Below are positions 48,804 through 59,969 of a stretch of DNA of 64,000 bases, piece after piece. Within the stretch, counting starts at the first letter, position 1; each line of letters begins with the position of its first letter. The position numbers and the translations under genes were made by a program. The notes under the pieces are model-generated. The model saw nothing but the letters and a program-made list of their open reading frames with translations. It did not search any database and was not told the origin of the DNA. Origin of the DNA: Mycobacterium sp. E1214 (GTDB lineage: Bacteria > Actinomycetota > Actinomycetes > Mycobacteriales > Mycobacteriaceae); contig NZ_LZJC01000088.1 in assembly GCF_001666755.1 (NCBI RefSeq), positions 62,001 through 126,000 of the forward strand. The letters are read 5' to 3'.

Positions 48804-50590
48804 TGTTCGCCTTCCTGTCTGCCCTGCCCGGCGTCAGCGATATCCGCGCGCTGGCCGACCGCGTCGACACCGCCCGCCACCACGGCGTGCCCAACGGCGT
48901 CGTCCTCGAACTCGACCTGCGGGCGGTGCCGCCGGAGACCACGGGCTTCGATCCGCTGGCGCTCATCGCCGGCGGCAATCGGCCGGCGACGCTGCGCGAC
49001 ACCGTCGCCGCCATTCACCGCGCCGCCGAGGACCCGCGCGTCGCCGGGCTCATCGCGCGCGTCCAGCTCGCGGCCTCGCCGTCCGCGGCGGTGCAGGAAC
49101 TGCGCGCCGCCGTCGCCGCCTTCACCGCCGTCAAGCCGTCGCTGGCCTGGGCCGAGACCTACCCGGGCACGCTGTCGTATTACCTGGCGTCGGCGTTCGG
49201 CGAGGTGTGGATGCAGCCGTCGGGCAGCGTCGGCCTGGTCGGGTTCGCCAGCAACGCCACCTTCCTGCGCGACGCCTTCGACAAGGCCGGTATCGAAGCC
49301 CAATTCGTCGCGCGCGGCGAATACAAGTCGGCCGCAAACCGTTTCACCGAGCCGGGTTTCACCGAGGCGCACCGCGAGGCCGTCACCCGGATGCTCGACA
49401 GCCTGCAGGAACAGGTGTGGCAGGCGGTGGTCGAATCGCGCAAGCTCGACCGCGCCGCGCTCGACGCCCTGGCCGACCGCGCCCCGCTGCTGCGCGACGA
49501 CGCCGTCGCGTCGGGTCTGGTCGACCGGATCGGATTCCGCGACGAGGCTTACGCGCGGATCGCGGAACTCGCTGGCGTCGAAGCTGTTTCCTCCGATGAC
49601 CCCTCGGACGACGAGCCGCCGCGGCTGTACCTGGCGCGCTACGCCGGTGCGGCGCGCCCGCGGCTGGCCCCGCCGGTGCCGTCGGTCCCGGGTCGCCGGG
49701 CCAAGCCGGTCCTCGCGGTGGTCCACGTCGACGGGACGATCGTCGACGGCCGCGGCGGCCCGCAGTTCCTGCCGTTCGGGTCCAGCACGGTGGGCGGTGA
49801 CACGATCGCGGCGGCGCTGCGGGAAGCCACCGCCGACGAGAACGTTGCCGCGATCGTGTTGCGCGTGAACAGTCCTGGCGGTTCGGTCACCGCGTCGGAG
49901 ACCATCTGGCGGGAGGTGAAGCGGGCGCGCACGGGCGGCAAGCCGGTGGTGGCGTCGATGGGCACGGTCGCCGCCTCGGGTGGTTACTACATCTCGGCGG
50001 CGGCCGACGCCATCGTCGCGAACCCAGCGACGATCACCGGTTCGATCGGGGTGATCACCGGCAAGCTGGTGATCCGCGACCTGCTCGAGCGGCTCGGCGT
50101 TGGCTCGGACACCGTGCGCACCAACGCCAACGCCGACGCCTGGGCCATCGACGCGCCGTTCACGCCCGAGCAGCGCGCCCACCGCGAGGCGGAGGCCGAC
50201 CTGGTCTACGACGACTTCGTGCACCGGGTGGCCGAGGGCCGCAACCTGACCACCGACGCCGTGGATCGGGTTGCGCGGGGCCGGGTTTGGACCGGCGCGG
50301 ACGCCCTCGACCGCGGGTTGGTCGACGAACTCGGCGGGTTCCGAACCGCAGTGCGCCGGGCCAAGGTGCTCGCCGGGCTGGACGAGGACGCGAGCGTCCG
50401 AATCGTCAGCTACCCGAGCGCGTCGCTGATGGACTTCGTGCGGCCGCGGGCCTCCTCGCAACCGGCCGCCGCCTCCGTGCCGGACGCCGTGGGCGCGATC
50501 CTGAGTCGCGTGATCGCCGGCGCGGTGGCGGAAGTGGAGCGATCGGTGACCGGGGCCAGCGTGCTGTGGGTGGGCCGGGAGCGCCTGTAG
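48803..50590 (+). CDS. sppA: Signal peptide peptidase SppA (protease IV)
   Basis: S49-family membrane-associated serine protease, 595 residues with two tandem SppA domains. The predicted general-base Lys175 lies in GEYKSAANRF of the N-terminal domain, and the nucleophile Ser392 in TVAASGGYYIS of the C-terminal domain, following VNSPGGSVTASE. It degrades signal peptides left by secretion, fitting its place before secY. The ATG was chosen from the -10 spacing, though the frame is open upstream. No clear N-terminal anchor is seen. Confidence 0.93.
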   Translation: MFAFLSALPGVSDIRALADRVDTARHHGVPNGVVLELDLRAVPPETTGFDPLALIAGGNRPATLRDTVAAIHRAAEDPRVAGLIARVQLAASPSAAVQELRAAVAAFTAVKPSLAWAETYPGTLSYYLASAFGEVWMQPSGSVGLVGFASNATFLRDAFDKAGIEAQFVARGEYKSAANRFTEPGFTEAHREAVTRMLDSLQEQVWQAVVESRKLDRAALDALADRAPLLRDDAVASGLVDRIGFRDEAYARIAELAGVEAVSSDDPSDDEPPRLYLARYAGAARPRLAPPVPSVPGRRAKPVLAVVHVDGTIVDGRGGPQFLPFGSSTVGGDTIAAALREATADENVAAIVLRVNSPGGSVTASETIWREVKRARTGGKPVVASMGTVAASGGYYISAAADAIVANPATITGSIGVITGKLVIRDLLERLGVGSDTVRTNANADAWAIDAPFTPEQRAHREAEADLVYDDFVHRVAEGRNLTTDAVDRVARGRVWTGADALDRGLVDELGGFRTAVRRAKVLAGLDEDASVRIVSYPSASLMDFVRPRASSQPAAASVPDAVGAILSRVIAGAVAEVERSVTGASVLWVGRERL

Positions 50591-50593
50591 GCG

Positions 50594-51508
50594 CTACCCG
50601 GCCAGCCTGCCGCTGATGAAGATGATCTCGCCAAGCGGGTCGTCCTCGTCGGGGGCGGGCGGCTCAATCCCGTTGCGGGCGAACAGTTCTGCGCGGGTAA
50701 CACCTTCCGCGGACCAGCCCGCACCGGACAGGTAGTCGACGACGTGATGGCGTTCGCCGGTGTAGACGAGCGACGCCATGTCGATGTCGACGCCGTGCCG
50801 GCGGAACGACTCGGACAGCTCGCGGGCCCGATCGACGTCGAAATCGATGATGCCGGGCACGAATTCGGTGGCGATCGCGCTGCCCGGCGCGCTGAGCGCG
50901 GTGATGTCGTCGAACAACCGATCTTGGGCCTGCGGCGGCAGGTAGATCAGCAGCCCCTCGGCCAGCCAGGCCGTCGGCGCCGCCGGATCGAAACCGGCCG
51001 CCTTGAGCGCGGCCGGCCAGTCCGCGCGCAGGTCGATGGGCACGGTGCGGCGCTGCGCGGTGGGCTCGGCGCCGATCTCGGCGAGCGTCGCGGTCTTGAA
51101 TTCGATGACGCGCGGCTGGTCGATCTCGTAGACCACGCTGCCGGCCGGCCAGGGCAACCGGTAGGCGCGCGCGTCCAGTCCGGAGGCCAGAATCACCGCC
51201 TGACGCACCCCGGCGGCCATGGCGTCGGCGAAGTAATCGTCGAAGTACTTGGTGCGCACCGCCATTCCGTCGGAGATGGCCTGCAGGCGCTCGGGCGACA
51301 TGTTGTCGATCGCGTCGAGGTCGAGCTGGCCGTCCATCATCTTGGTGAAGAAGTCCAGCCCAACGGCGCGCACTAGCGGCGCGGCGAACGGGTCATCGAT
51401 CAGGCCGCGGGGGTCCTTGGTCGCCATCGCGCGGCCGGCCGCCACCATGGTCGCGGTCGCCCCCACGCTGGAGGCCAGGTCCCACTCGTCGTCGTGCGTG
51501 CGAGGCAT
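50594..51508 (-). CDS. SAM-dependent methyltransferase, array copy 1
   Basis: Class I methyltransferase of the mycobacterial TIGR00027/leucine carboxyl methyltransferase-like family, 304 residues. Shared blocks: [22 protein letters not shown] near the N terminus, SAM-binding [30 protein letters not shown], and [23 protein letters not shown]. Last gene of the leftward array, ending four bases from sppA. The substrate of this family is unknown. It diverges most in its C-terminal 40 residues. Confidence 0.88.
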   Translation of the reverse strand: MPRTHDDEWDLASSVGATATMVAAGRAMATKDPRGLIDDPFAAPLVRAVGLDFFTKMMDGQLDLDAIDNMSPERLQAISDGMAVRTKYFDDYFADAMAAGVRQAVILASGLDARAYRLPWPAGSVVYEIDQPRVIEFKTATLAEIGAEPTAQRRTVPIDLRADWPAALKAAGFDPAAPTAWLAEGLLIYLPPQAQDRLFDDITALSAPGSAIATEFVPGIIDFDVDRARELSESFRRHGVDIDMASLVYTGERHHVVDYLSGAGWSAEGVTRAELFARNGIEPPAPDEDDPLGEIIFISGRLAG

Positions 51509-51530
51509 GGGACAAACCCTACCGAGCGGA

Positions 51531-52442
51531 TCAGTCGCGGGTCGCGGCGACGTAGTGCAGGTCGCCGAAGGCCGCCAGCTCGGTCTCCGGGAACTCAAAT
51601 CCGTTGCGCGCGTACAGCTCCTTGGCGGGGTGGGCGGTCACCTGCCAACCGTGCTCGCTCAGGTAGTCGACCACGACGTTGCGCTCACCCTGGTAGAACA
51701 GGTCGGCCGCATCGAGGTCGAACCCGGCGCGGCGCCACCGCTCCGTGATGCTCTGGATCCGCTCGTTGGTGAACGCGTTCGGGTCTGGCACGTGTTCGGT
51801 CGCCAGCCGGCTGCCCGGCGCACTGAGCGCGGTGATGTGGTCGAACAGCCGGTCCTGCGCCTCCGGCGGCAGGTAGGGCAGCAACCCCTCGGCGCTCCAC
51901 GCGGTCGGCTGGTCGACGTCGAAGCCGTGCTGGCGCAACGCCGCCGGCCAGTCGTCGCGCAGGTCGATGGCGACGGCGCGGCGCTCGGCGGTCGGCTCGG
52001 CGCCGAGCCCGGCCAGCGTGGTGCTCTTGAACTCGATCACCCGCGGCTGGTCCACCTCGTAGACGACGGTCCCGGCCGGCCAGGCCAGCCGGTAGGCCCG
52101 GGTGTCCAGGCCGGACGCCAAGATCACCGCCTGGCGGACACCCGCACCGGCGGCGCCGGTGAAGAAGTCGTCGAAAAACCTGGTGCGCACGGTCATCTGC
52201 TCGATCCGGGTGCGCCGGTTCAGCAGCGGGTCGTCGTCGAAGTCGAGGTCGCCGTCGATGATCCGGATGAACGGGTCCAGCCCCACGGCGCGCACCAGGG
52301 GATCGGCCCAGGGGTCGTCGAGCAGCGCGTCGGGCCCCTGGGAGGCGAGCGCACGAGACGCCGCGACCATCGTCGCGGTCGCGCCCACGCTGGACGCCAG
52401 ATCCCAGCTGTCACCCTCGGTTCGTCCAGTGTTGGCAGTCAT
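51531..52442 (-). CDS. SAM-dependent methyltransferase, array copy 2
   Basis: Paralogue of 303 residues with [44 protein letters not shown] and [24 protein letters not shown] gap of 22 bases separates it from copy 1. Function unknown; probably a small-molecule O- or carboxyl methyltransferase by family fold. Confidence 0.88.
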   Translation of the reverse strand: MTANTGRTEGDSWDLASSVGATATMVAASRALASQGPDALLDDPWADPLVRAVGLDPFIRIIDGDLDFDDDPLLNRRTRIEQMTVRTRFFDDFFTGAAGAGVRQAVILASGLDTRAYRLAWPAGTVVYEVDQPRVIEFKSTTLAGLGAEPTAERRAVAIDLRDDWPAALRQHGFDVDQPTAWSAEGLLPYLPPEAQDRLFDHITALSAPGSRLATEHVPDPNAFTNERIQSITERWRRAGFDLDAADLFYQGERNVVVDYLSEHGWQVTAHPAKELYARNGFEFPETELAAFGDLHYVAATRD

Positions 52443-52453
52443 CGGCCGCGCTC

Positions 52454-53410
52454 CTATTCCGCGTTCTTGGTCAGGGTGCCGCTGGTGTAAAGCATCTCGC
52501 CCATCCGCATGTCGTCGTCGTCGAACGGCGGAAGACCGTTGGCGGCGAACAGGTCTCGGATGCTGGCGCTGGTCAGCTCCCAGCCTTGGGCGCCGAGGTA
52601 CGGTACCGCCTCGTTGCGCTCACCGAAGTAGACCAGCCCGGCCATGTCCAGGTCGAAGCCGTGCGCGCGCCAGCGCTCGGAGATCGCGCGCATGCGCTCC
52701 TTGAGCTTGTCCTCTTCACCCGGTTCGGGGTTGGGCGCGCTTTCGGTGGCGAGCCGGCTCCCCGGTGCGCTGAGTTCGGTGATCGTGTCGAGCAGACGGT
52801 CCTGCGCCTCCGGCGGCAGGTAGCCCAGCAGGCCCTCGGCGCTCCAGGCGGACGGCCGGTCCGGGTCGAAGCCGGCGGCGCGCAGCGCGGCCGGCCAGTC
52901 GTCGCGCAGGTCGACCGCCACCACGCGGCGCTCGGCCGTGGGTTGGGCGCCGAGCTCGGCCAGTGTGCGGGTCTTGAACTCGATCACCTCGGGCTGGTCC
53001 ACCTCGTACACGACGGTGCCGGCCGGCCAGGCGAGCCGGTACGCCCGGGCGTCCAGGCCCGAGGCGAGGATGACCACCTGCTCGATGCCCGCGTTGGTCG
53101 CGTTGAGGAAGAACTCGTCGAAGAACTTGGTGCGGACGGCCATGTTGTCGGCCATCCGGGACATCGCGCCGGTGGACCCCGTCGCGCCGTCGTGCACGTC
53201 GTTGAGTTCGCCGGGGTCCAGCTCGCCGCTGGCGAGCTTCGTCAGCAGGTCGACCCCGACTGCGCGGACCAGCGGTTCGGCGAACGGATCGTCGATCAGC
53301 GGCCGCTCGGCGCGGGTCGCCATCGCGCGCGCCGCGGCGACCATGGTCGCGGTCGCGCCCACGCTGGACGCCAGATCCCAGGTGTCGCCGTCATACCTCG
53401 TCGAACTCAT
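52454..53410 (-). CDS. SAM-dependent methyltransferase, array copy 3
   Basis: Paralogue of 318 residues, first gene of the left half of the array, preceded by an AT-rich promoter region. [23 protein letters not shown] and [23 protein letters not shown] are conserved. It has a longer insert ([19 protein letters not shown]) near residue 75 than its relatives. Confidence 0.88.
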   Translation of the reverse strand: MSSTRYDGDTWDLASSVGATATMVAAARAMATRAERPLIDDPFAEPLVRAVGVDLLTKLASGELDPGELNDVHDGATGSTGAMSRMADNMAVRTKFFDEFFLNATNAGIEQVVILASGLDARAYRLAWPAGTVVYEVDQPEVIEFKTRTLAELGAQPTAERRVVAVDLRDDWPAALRAAGFDPDRPSAWSAEGLLGYLPPEAQDRLLDTITELSAPGSRLATESAPNPEPGEEDKLKERMRAISERWRAHGFDLDMAGLVYFGERNEAVPYLGAQGWELTSASIRDLFAANGLPPFDDDDMRMGEMLYTSGTLTKNAE

Positions 53411-53591
53411 GAACCGCCCCTCACAAAATAGTTAGTCGTCCTCAGTTAATAATTAGCCGATATAACCACCACTTTACGCCTCCCGGCGGTGCGGGCAACC
53501 GCCAGACGTCGTCGCGCGGCCACCCGCACGCCGCGACGAAGTTACGGTCGGATGTAGCGCGATCCGCCCACCGGCGTTCTAGGCTGATGCA
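53411..53591 (-). promoter_or_regulatory. AT-rich promoter region of methyltransferase copies 1-3
   Basis: The 60 bases upstream of copy 3 are strikingly AT-rich for this genome. On the reverse strand AGGCGTAAAGT (core TAAAGT as -10, with TTGCCC 16 bases before) recurs before copy 6. The same gap carries the promoter of the rightward GNAT gene. Confidence 0.45.
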
Positions 53592-54257
53592 ATGACCGAC
53601 CACGACCGCAAAGCCGCCCGCCGCGAGATCGCCGACGCCCTGTCCAAAGCCGTGGAGCGGCGGCACGAAATCGCCGACGCCGTCGTGGAATCCGAGAACC
53701 TGGCGGCGGCGGTCGCGGCGATCGCCGCCCTGCTGGAGACCAACGCGGCGGCCGCCGAAGCGGTGATGAGCATGTCGTTCGATCAGCTCACCATCGACTC
53801 GCGGCGCAAGATCCTCGCCGAACTCGAAGACCTCAACGCCCAGCTCAGCTTCACCCTGGGCGAGCGCCCGGCGAGTTCGGGGGACACCCTGGAGCTGCGG
53901 CCGTTCTCGGCGACCGAGGACCGCGACATCTTCGCGGTCCGCACCGAGGAGATGGGAGCGGCCGGCGACGGTTCCGGCGGCCCGGCCGGCAACCTCGACG
54001 ACGAGATCAGCGCCGCCTTGCACCGCGTCGACGACGAAGAGGCCGCCTGGTTCGTGGCCGTCGACTCCGGGCAGAAGGTGGGGATGGTGTTCGGCGAGCT
54101 GGCCCACGGCGAGGTCTCCGTACGCATCTGGATCCACCCCGACCACCGCAAGCGGGGCTACGGCACCGCCGCGCTGCGCAAGTCACGCTCGGAGATGGCG
54201 TGGTGTTTCCCGGCGGTGCCGATGGTCGTCCGCGCGCCGGCGGCCAACCCGCGCTGA
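53592..54257 (+). CDS. GNAT acetyltransferase with gyrase-A-like helical N terminus
   Basis: Protein of 221 residues on the opposite strand to the methyltransferases (Rv0730-like). The C-terminal GNAT domain (~100-205) contains the acetyl-CoA pyrophosphate motif RKRGYGTAAL after VSVRIWIHPDH. The first ~80 residues are helical and resemble the coiled dimerisation segment of type IIA topoisomerase subunit A (IADAVVESENLAAAVAAI, then FDQLTIDSRRKI). That resemblance is by eye. The substrate is unknown. Confidence 0.8.
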   Translation: MTDHDRKAARREIADALSKAVERRHEIADAVVESENLAAAVAAIAALLETNAAAAEAVMSMSFDQLTIDSRRKILAELEDLNAQLSFTLGERPASSGDTLELRPFSATEDRDIFAVRTEEMGAAGDGSGGPAGNLDDEISAALHRVDDEEAAWFVAVDSGQKVGMVFGELAHGEVSVRIWIHPDHRKRGYGTAALRKSRSEMAWCFPAVPMVVRAPAANPR

Positions 54258-54261
54258 CTCC

Positions 54262-55191
54262 CTATTGCAGCACCGCGGTGACGGCGATGCTGTTCTGCAG
54301 CGACTCCAGGCTGTCGCCCGGCGGAATCGTGAGCCCGGCCTCGGCGAACATGTCCGCGCGGGTGCGCGTCGACACCTGCCACCCGCGGGCGCTAAGGTAG
54401 TCGGCCGCGGGGGTGCGCTCGCCGTAATAGACCAGGTTCGACACGTCGACGTCGAACCCGTACGGCCCCCAGCGGCGCGCCATCGCCTTGGTCCGTCGTT
54501 CCAGCAGTGGCATTCCGTCGCGGTGGTATTCGGTCGCCAGCCGGCTGCCCGGGGCGCTCAGCGCGGTGATGGCGTCGAACAGCTTGTCCTGCGCCTCGGG
54601 CGGCAGGTACATCAGCAATCCCTCGGCGCTCCATGCGCTGGGCCGCGACTCGTCGAAGCCCGCCTGGCGCAGCGGCGTCAGCCAGTCGTCGCGCAGGTCG
54701 ACCGCGACGGTCCGCCGGTCCGCGGTGGGCTCGGCGCCCAGCCGCGCCAGCGTGGCGGACTTGAACTCGATCACCGCCGGCTGGTCGACCTCGTAGACGA
54801 CCGTCCCCGCCGGCCACGGCAGGCGGTACGGGCGTGAGTCGAGTCCGGAGGCGAGGATGACGGCCTGGCCGACGCCGGCGGCGGTCGCGTCGGTGAAGAA
54901 ATCGTCGAAGAAGCGGGTGCGGGTGGCCATCATGTTGACCATCCGCTGCAGGTTGTATTCGACGTCGTGGTCGGCGTCGGGTTCCAGGCCGCCGGTCTCG
55001 TCGGTGATCTCGCCGTCGAGCACGCGGATGAAAAATTCCTTGCCCACCGCGCGGACCAGGGGGTCGGCGAACGGGTCGTCGATCAGCGCGTCGGCGCGCT
55101 TGCTGGCCAGCGCCCGGGCGGCGGCCACCCACGTCGCCGTCGCGCCCACGCTGGAGGCCAGATCCCAGGTGTCTTGGTCGGTGCGTGTCAT
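54262..55191 (-). CDS. SAM-dependent methyltransferase, array copy 4
   Basis: Paralogue of 309 residues opening [20 protein letters not shown], identical over the first 20 residues to copy 6. An open frame runs on upstream through copy 5 sequence, but the ATG is set by this alignment and by ATGA overlap with the copy 5 stop. [18 protein letters not shown] and [23 protein letters not shown] are conserved. Faces the GNAT gene tail to tail. Confidence 0.88.
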   Translation of the reverse strand: MTRTDQDTWDLASSVGATATWVAAARALASKRADALIDDPFADPLVRAVGKEFFIRVLDGEITDETGGLEPDADHDVEYNLQRMVNMMATRTRFFDDFFTDATAAGVGQAVILASGLDSRPYRLPWPAGTVVYEVDQPAVIEFKSATLARLGAEPTADRRTVAVDLRDDWLTPLRQAGFDESRPSAWSAEGLLMYLPPEAQDKLFDAITALSAPGSRLATEYHRDGMPLLERRTKAMARRWGPYGFDVDVSNLVYYGERTPAADYLSARGWQVSTRTRADMFAEAGLTIPPGDSLESLQNSIAVTAVLQ

Positions 55192-56117
55192 CCTGCGCCC
55201 TTCTCGGTCAGCGTCGCCGTCACGTACTTGATGTCCCCGAAAGCGGCCGTCGAGTCCTGTGGGAAATCGAATCCGTTGTGCGCGTAGAGCTCCGGGGTGC
55301 CGTGCGCGGTGGATTCCCACCCGCGCTCCGCCAGGTAGGCCACCACGTCGTGGCGTTCGCCGGCGTACACCAGGTCCTTCCAGTCCAGGTCCAGCCCGAG
55401 CCGCCGCCAGCGCTGGCTGATGTCGCGGCCCCGCTTCTCGATGCGGTCGCGGATGTCCGGGACGTAGCCGGTGCCGATCCGGCTCCCGGCGGCGGATAGC
55501 GCGGTGATGTTGTCGAACAGGCGGTCCTGCGCGTCGGGCGGCAGGTAACCGAGCAGCCCTTCGGCGATCCACGCCGTCGGGCGCGCCGCGTCGAACCCGT
55601 GGTCGCGCAGGGCGGCTGGCCAGTCGTCGCGCAGGTCGACGCCCACCGCGCGGCGGTCGGCGGCCGGGCTCGCGCCCAGATCGGCCAGGGTGCGGGTCTT
55701 GAATTCGATGACCGTCGGTTGGTCGATCTCGAAGAGCACGGTGCCCGCCGGCCACGGCAACCGGTAGGCGCGGGTGTCAAGCCCGGACGCCAGGATGACG
55801 GCCTGACGAATACCGGCGTCGGTGGCGTCGCGGAAGAACGCGTCGAAGAACCGGGTGCGCACGGCCATGCCCTCGCTGAGCCGCCGGGCCGTGAACGCGG
55901 GGTCGTCCTCGGCGACCTCGATGTCACCGTTCATCATGCGGATGAAGGCGTCGACGCCGACGGCGGTCACCAACGGTTCGGCGTAAGGGTCGTCGAGCAG
56001 CGGGTCGGGGCCCTTGGAGGCCAGCGCCCGCCGGGCGGCCACCGCGGTGGCGGTGGCGCCGACGCTGGACGCCAGATCCCACGTGTCGCCGTCGAAACGC
56101 TGGGTGTTGGTGGTCAT
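55188..56117 (-). CDS. SAM-dependent methyltransferase, array copy 5
   Basis: Paralogue of 309 residues with [42 protein letters not shown] and [23 protein letters not shown]. It overlaps copy 4 by four bases and lies seven bases after copy 6, so copies 6-5-4 form one transcript. Confidence 0.88.
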   Translation of the reverse strand: MTTNTQRFDGDTWDLASSVGATATAVAARRALASKGPDPLLDDPYAEPLVTAVGVDAFIRMMNGDIEVAEDDPAFTARRLSEGMAVRTRFFDAFFRDATDAGIRQAVILASGLDTRAYRLPWPAGTVLFEIDQPTVIEFKTRTLADLGASPAADRRAVGVDLRDDWPAALRDHGFDAARPTAWIAEGLLGYLPPDAQDRLFDNITALSAAGSRIGTGYVPDIRDRIEKRGRDISQRWRRLGLDLDWKDLVYAGERHDVVAYLAERGWESTAHGTPELYAHNGFDFPQDSTAAFGDIKYVTATLTEKGAG

Positions 56118-56124
56118 GGCGCCC

Positions 56125-57027
56125 CTATCCCAGCGTGGCGACGACGGAGACGATGTTGCGCAGTTGCGAGGTTTCGTCGTCCGGGAAGGCCAGTCCGTAG
56201 TCGGCGAAGTACTCGCGCCGCTCCCGCGTGCTCACGTGCCAGCCCAGGCCGCCGAGATAGTCCACGACGTTGCTGCGCTCGCCGTCGAAGAACAGCCCCG
56301 ACAGGTCGATGTCGCACCCGATGTTGGCCCACCGCTCGTTGAACTGCTTCGCGCGCTCGCTCATCGTGCGGCCGGAGTCGCCGTGGTACTCGGTGGCCAG
56401 CTTGCTTCCCGGGGCGCTGAGCGCGGTGATGTTGTCGAACAGCCGGTCCTGCGCCTCGGGCGGCAGGTACATCAGCAGGCCCTCGGCGCTCCAGGCGCTC
56501 GGCTGGGACACGTCGAACCCCGCGGCCCGCAGGGCGGCCGGCCAGTCGTCGCGCAGGTCGATGCTGACCGTGCGCCGCTCCGCAGTGGGCGTGGCGCCCA
56601 GGCCGGCCATCGTGGTGCTTTTGAACTCCACCACTTGCGGTTGGTCCACCTCGTAGACGACGGTCCCGGCCGGCCAGCTCAGGCGGTAGGCCCGGGCGTC
56701 GAGGCCGGCGGCCAGGATCACCGACTGGCGGATCCCGTCGCGGGCGGCGTTGAGGAAGAAGTCGTCGAAGAAGCGGGTGCGCACGGCGATCGAGTCGGTT
56801 TCGAGCTGCAGGTCCTGCTCGCCGCCGTCGGGGCCGGCCTCGATGTCGTGGTCCACCAGGCGGCGGAAGAACTCCAGCCCGACTGCGCGCACCAGCGGCG
56901 CGGCGAAGGGGTCGTCGATGATGGGGTGGGGGCCCTCGCTGGCCAGCGCGCGTGCCGCGGCGACCATGGTGGCGGTCGCGCCGACGCTGGAGGCCAAGTC
57001 CCAGGTGTCTTGATCGGTGCGTGTCAT
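56125..57027 (-). CDS. SAM-dependent methyltransferase, array copy 6
   Basis: Paralogue of 300 residues, first gene of the right half of the array. [20 protein letters not shown] equals copy 4 and the DNA there is also nearly identical, indicating recent duplication or gene conversion. [18 protein letters not shown] and [23 protein letters not shown] are conserved. A GGAGCAG ribosome site precedes the ATG. Confidence 0.88.
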   Translation of the reverse strand: MTRTDQDTWDLASSVGATATMVAAARALASEGPHPIIDDPFAAPLVRAVGLEFFRRLVDHDIEAGPDGGEQDLQLETDSIAVRTRFFDDFFLNAARDGIRQSVILAAGLDARAYRLSWPAGTVVYEVDQPQVVEFKSTTMAGLGATPTAERRTVSIDLRDDWPAALRAAGFDVSQPSAWSAEGLLMYLPPEAQDRLFDNITALSAPGSKLATEYHGDSGRTMSERAKQFNERWANIGCDIDLSGLFFDGERSNVVDYLGGLGWHVSTRERREYFADYGLAFPDDETSQLRNIVSVVATLG

Positions 57028-57289
57028 GCTGCTCCTGTTTCAAATATTTAGCAAAAGCAACGAGCGACTCGTACTTTACGCCTATTCGCTTTGCATTTCC
57101 TGTGACCTTTTCGGGTGCGGCGCGGGCGCGTGGCGGCGGCCGGCGCGGGCTGCTAGACGGCCCTTGACCGGAGCCGTCCCGGTCAGCTGTTAGTCTCGTA
57201 CACGGTTTGACGCGCGACGCCGTACGTCCTGGCCTGCGAGTGTTGGGCGCGTAATTGCAGGATCACACCCCGGCTGCGCAGGAGGAAGA
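57028..57289. promoter_or_regulatory. Divergent region: methyltransferase promoter and secY leader
   Basis: Leftward, AGGCGTAAAGT (57073-57083, reverse strand) is followed by about 45 AT-rich bases before copy 6, mirroring the copy 3 promoter. Rightward, TTGACC (57164-57169) with a poorly matching -10 near 57188-57196 may serve secY, leaving a leader of about 90 bases. The secY GTG has a clear AGGAGG ribosome site. Confidence 0.4.
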
Positions 57290-58615
57290 GTGCTTTCGGC
57301 TTTCATCTCATCGCTGCGGACAGTCGATCTGAGACGGAAGATCCTCTTCACGCTTGGCATCGTCGTCCTCTACCGCGTCGGCGCCGCGCTGCCGTCGCCC
57401 GGCGTCAACTACCCCAACGTGCAGCAGTGCATCAAAGAGGCCAGCGGCGGCGCGGCCGGACAGATCTACTCGCTGATCAATCTGTTCTCCGGCGGGGCGC
57501 TGCTCAAGCTCACGGTCTTCGCGGTGGGCGTGATGCCGTACATCACCGCCAGCATCATCGTGCAGCTGCTCACGGTCGTCATCCCGCGGTTCGAGGAACT
57601 GCGCAAGGAGGGCCAGTCCGGCCAGGCCAAGATGACGCAGTACACCCGCTACCTGGCGATCGCGCTGGCCATCCTGCAGGCCACCAGCATCGTGGCCCTG
57701 GCCGCCAACGGCGGGCTGCTGCAGGGCTGCTCGCTGGACATCATCGCCGACCAGAGCATCTTCACGCTGGTCGTCATCGTCTTGGTGATGACCAGCGGCG
57801 CCGCCCTGGTCATGTGGATGGGTGAGCTGATCACCGAGCGCGGCATCGGCAACGGCATGTCGTTGCTGATCTTCGTCGGCATCGCCGCCCGCATCCCCGC
57901 CGAGGGCAAGTCCATCCTGGACAGCCGCGGCGGTGCGATCTTCGCGGCGGTGTGCGTCGCCGCGCTGCTCATCATCGTCGGCGTGGTGTTCGTCGAGCAG
58001 GGTCAGCGCCGCATCCCCGTGCAGTACGCCAAGCGCATGGTGGGCCGGCGCATGTACGGCGGGACGTCGACGTACCTGCCGCTCAAGGTGAACCAGGCCG
58101 GCGTCATCCCGGTCATTTTCGCCTCGTCGCTCATCTACATTCCGCACCTGATCACCCAGCTGATCCGCAGCGGCAGCGGCGGCGTCGGCAACAGCTGGTG
58201 GGACAAGTTCGTCGGCAGCTACCTGTCCGACCCGAGCGACCCCATCTACATCAGCATCTACTTCGGCTTGATCATCTTCTTCACGTACTTCTACGTCTCG
58301 ATCACGTTCAACCCCGACGAGCGGGCCGACGAGATGAAGAAGTTCGGCGGGTTCATCCCCGGCATCCGGCCGGGGAAACCCACCGCCGACTACCTGCGTT
58401 ACGTGCTGAGCCGGATCACCCTGCCGGGCTCGATCTACCTCGGCGCGATCTCGGTGTTGCCGAACCTCTTCCTGCAGATCGGCAACGGCGGAGCGGTGCA
58501 GAACTTGCCGTTCGGCGGTACCGCGGTTTTGATCATGATTGGCGTCGGCTTGGATACGGTCAAGCAGATCGAGAGTCAGCTGATGCAGCGCAACTATGAA
58601 GGGTTCCTCAAGTGA
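57290..58615 (+). CDS. secY: Preprotein translocase subunit SecY
   Basis: Channel subunit of the Sec translocon, 441 residues with ten predicted membrane spans. Conserved [20 protein letters not shown] opening ([18 protein letters not shown]), [12 protein letters not shown], the cytoplasmic loop [20 protein letters not shown] and [15 protein letters not shown]. The GTG start is preceded by AGGAGG. In E. coli secY ends the spc operon; here a 9.4-kb block separates it from rplO. Its stop overlaps adk. Confidence 0.97.
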   Translation: MLSAFISSLRTVDLRRKILFTLGIVVLYRVGAALPSPGVNYPNVQQCIKEASGGAAGQIYSLINLFSGGALLKLTVFAVGVMPYITASIIVQLLTVVIPRFEELRKEGQSGQAKMTQYTRYLAIALAILQATSIVALAANGGLLQGCSLDIIADQSIFTLVVIVLVMTSGAALVMWMGELITERGIGNGMSLLIFVGIAARIPAEGKSILDSRGGAIFAAVCVAALLIIVGVVFVEQGQRRIPVQYAKRMVGRRMYGGTSTYLPLKVNQAGVIPVIFASSLIYIPHLITQLIRSGSGGVGNSWWDKFVGSYLSDPSDPIYISIYFGLIIFFTYFYVSITFNPDERADEMKKFGGFIPGIRPGKPTADYLRYVLSRITLPGSIYLGAISVLPNLFLQIGNGGAVQNLPFGGTAVLIMIGVGLDTVKQIESQLMQRNYEGFLK

Positions 58616-59157
58616 GAGTCGTTTTGCTGGGGCCTCCCGGGGCGGGCAAGGGAACGCAGGCTCAAAAGCTCTCCGAGAAGTTGGGGATCCCGCATCTGTC
58701 CACCGGTGATCTGTTCCGCAGCAACATCGAGAACGGCACCGAGTTGGGGCTGGAGGCCAAGCGTTACCTGGATGCCGGTGATTTGGTGCCCTCGGAGTTG
58801 ACCAATCAGCTCGTCGCGGACCGTCTCGATGATCCCGACGTCGCCAACGGGTTCATCCTGGACGGGTATCCGCGCTCGGTGGAGCAGGCCAAGGCGTTGC
58901 ACGGCATGCTCGAGCGCCGGGGTGGGGACATCGATGCGGTGTTGGAGTTTCGGGTGTCTGAGGACGAGTTGTTGCAGCGGCTCAAGGGCCGCGGGCGTGC
59001 CGATGACACCGAGGAGATCATCATCAACCGGATGAAGGTCTACCGCGACGAGACCGCGCCGCTGCTGGACTACTACCGCGACGAGCTCAAGACCGTCGAC
59101 GCCGTCGGAACCATGGACGAGGTCTTCGCCCGCGCGCTGCAAGCGCTGGGCCAGTAA
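58612..59157 (+). CDS. adk: Adenylate kinase
   Basis: AMP + ATP to 2 ADP phosphotransfer enzyme, 181 residues, the short type lacking a zinc lid. P-loop [10 protein letters not shown] at residues 7-16, [17 protein letters not shown] and the short lid RGRADDTEE are intact. GTG start overlapping the secY stop. Confidence 0.97.
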   Translation: MRVVLLGPPGAGKGTQAQKLSEKLGIPHLSTGDLFRSNIENGTELGLEAKRYLDAGDLVPSELTNQLVADRLDDPDVANGFILDGYPRSVEQAKALHGMLERRGGDIDAVLEFRVSEDELLQRLKGRGRADDTEEIIINRMKVYRDETAPLLDYYRDELKTVDAVGTMDEVFARALQALGQ

Positions 59158-59159
59158 TC

Positions 59160-59969
59160 GTGACGCTGGCGCGGCTGCGCAGCCGCAAAGTCGTGCCGCA
59201 GCGGAGCGCCGGTGAACTCGACGCCATGGCCGCGGCGGGCGTGGCGGTCGCGGCGGCGTTGCACGCGGTCCGCGCGGCCGCGATCGCCGGGGTGTCGACG
59301 CTGAGCCTCGACGAGATCGCCGAATCGGTGATCCGCGAGGCGGGCGCCGTCCCGTCGTTCCTGGGCTACCACGGCTACCCGGCGTCGATCTGCTCCTCGG
59401 TGAACGAGCGGGTGGTCCACGGAATCCCCTCGGCGGCCGAAACCCTGACGCCGGGCGACCTGGTGTCCATCGACTGCGGCGCGGTGCTCGACGGCTGGCA
59501 CGGCGACGCCGCGATCACCTTCGGGGTGGGCGCGCTGAGCGAGGCCGACGACGTCCTGTCGCGGGCCACCAGGGAGTCGCTGGAGGCCGGCATCGCGGCG
59601 ATGGTCGCCGGCAACCGCCTGACCGACGTCTCGCACGCCATCGAGACCGGCACCCGCGCGGCCGCCGAGCGCTACGGCCGGGCGTTCGGCATCGTGGAGG
59701 GTTACGGCGGCCATGGCATCGGCCGGCACATGCACATGGACCCCTTCCTGCCCAACGAGGGTGCACCCGGGCGCGGCCCGCTGCTGGCGCCGGGATCCGT
59801 GCTGGCCATCGAGCCGATGCTGACCCTGGGCACCGGCAAGACCGTGGTGCTCGACGACGAGTGGACGGTCACCACCACCGACGGCTCGCGTGCGGCACAC
59901 TGGGAACACACGGTTGCGGTCACCGACTCCGGGCCGCGCATCCTGACCTTGGGCGCCGAACTGAACTGA
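59160..59969 (+). CDS. mapA: Methionine aminopeptidase MapA
   Basis: Type I methionine aminopeptidase, 269 residues, removing initiator methionine. The dimetal ligands are visible in order: [18 protein letters not shown] (two Asp), [15 protein letters not shown] (His) and AIEPMLTLG (Glu). It starts with GTG two bases after adk. The SigL-type promoter of the next gene overlaps its stop codon. Confidence 0.96.
   Translation: MTLARLRSRKVVPQRSAGELDAMAAAGVAVAAALHAVRAAAIAGVSTLSLDEIAESVIREAGAVPSFLGYHGYPASICSSVNERVVHGIPSAAETLTPGDLVSIDCGAVLDGWHGDAAITFGVGALSEADDVLSRATRESLEAGIAAMVAGNRLTDVSHAIETGTRAAAERYGRAFGIVEGYGGHGIGRHMHMDPFLPNEGAPGRGPLLAPGSVLAIEPMLTLGTGKTVVLDDEWTVTTTDGSRAAHWEHTVAVTDSGPRILTLGAELN

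Noticed and set aside
54262..55755. Apparent 497-residue fused methyltransferase
   Set aside because: The upstream third is out-of-frame sequence of the neighbouring paralogue; alignment with the other copies places the start at 55191.
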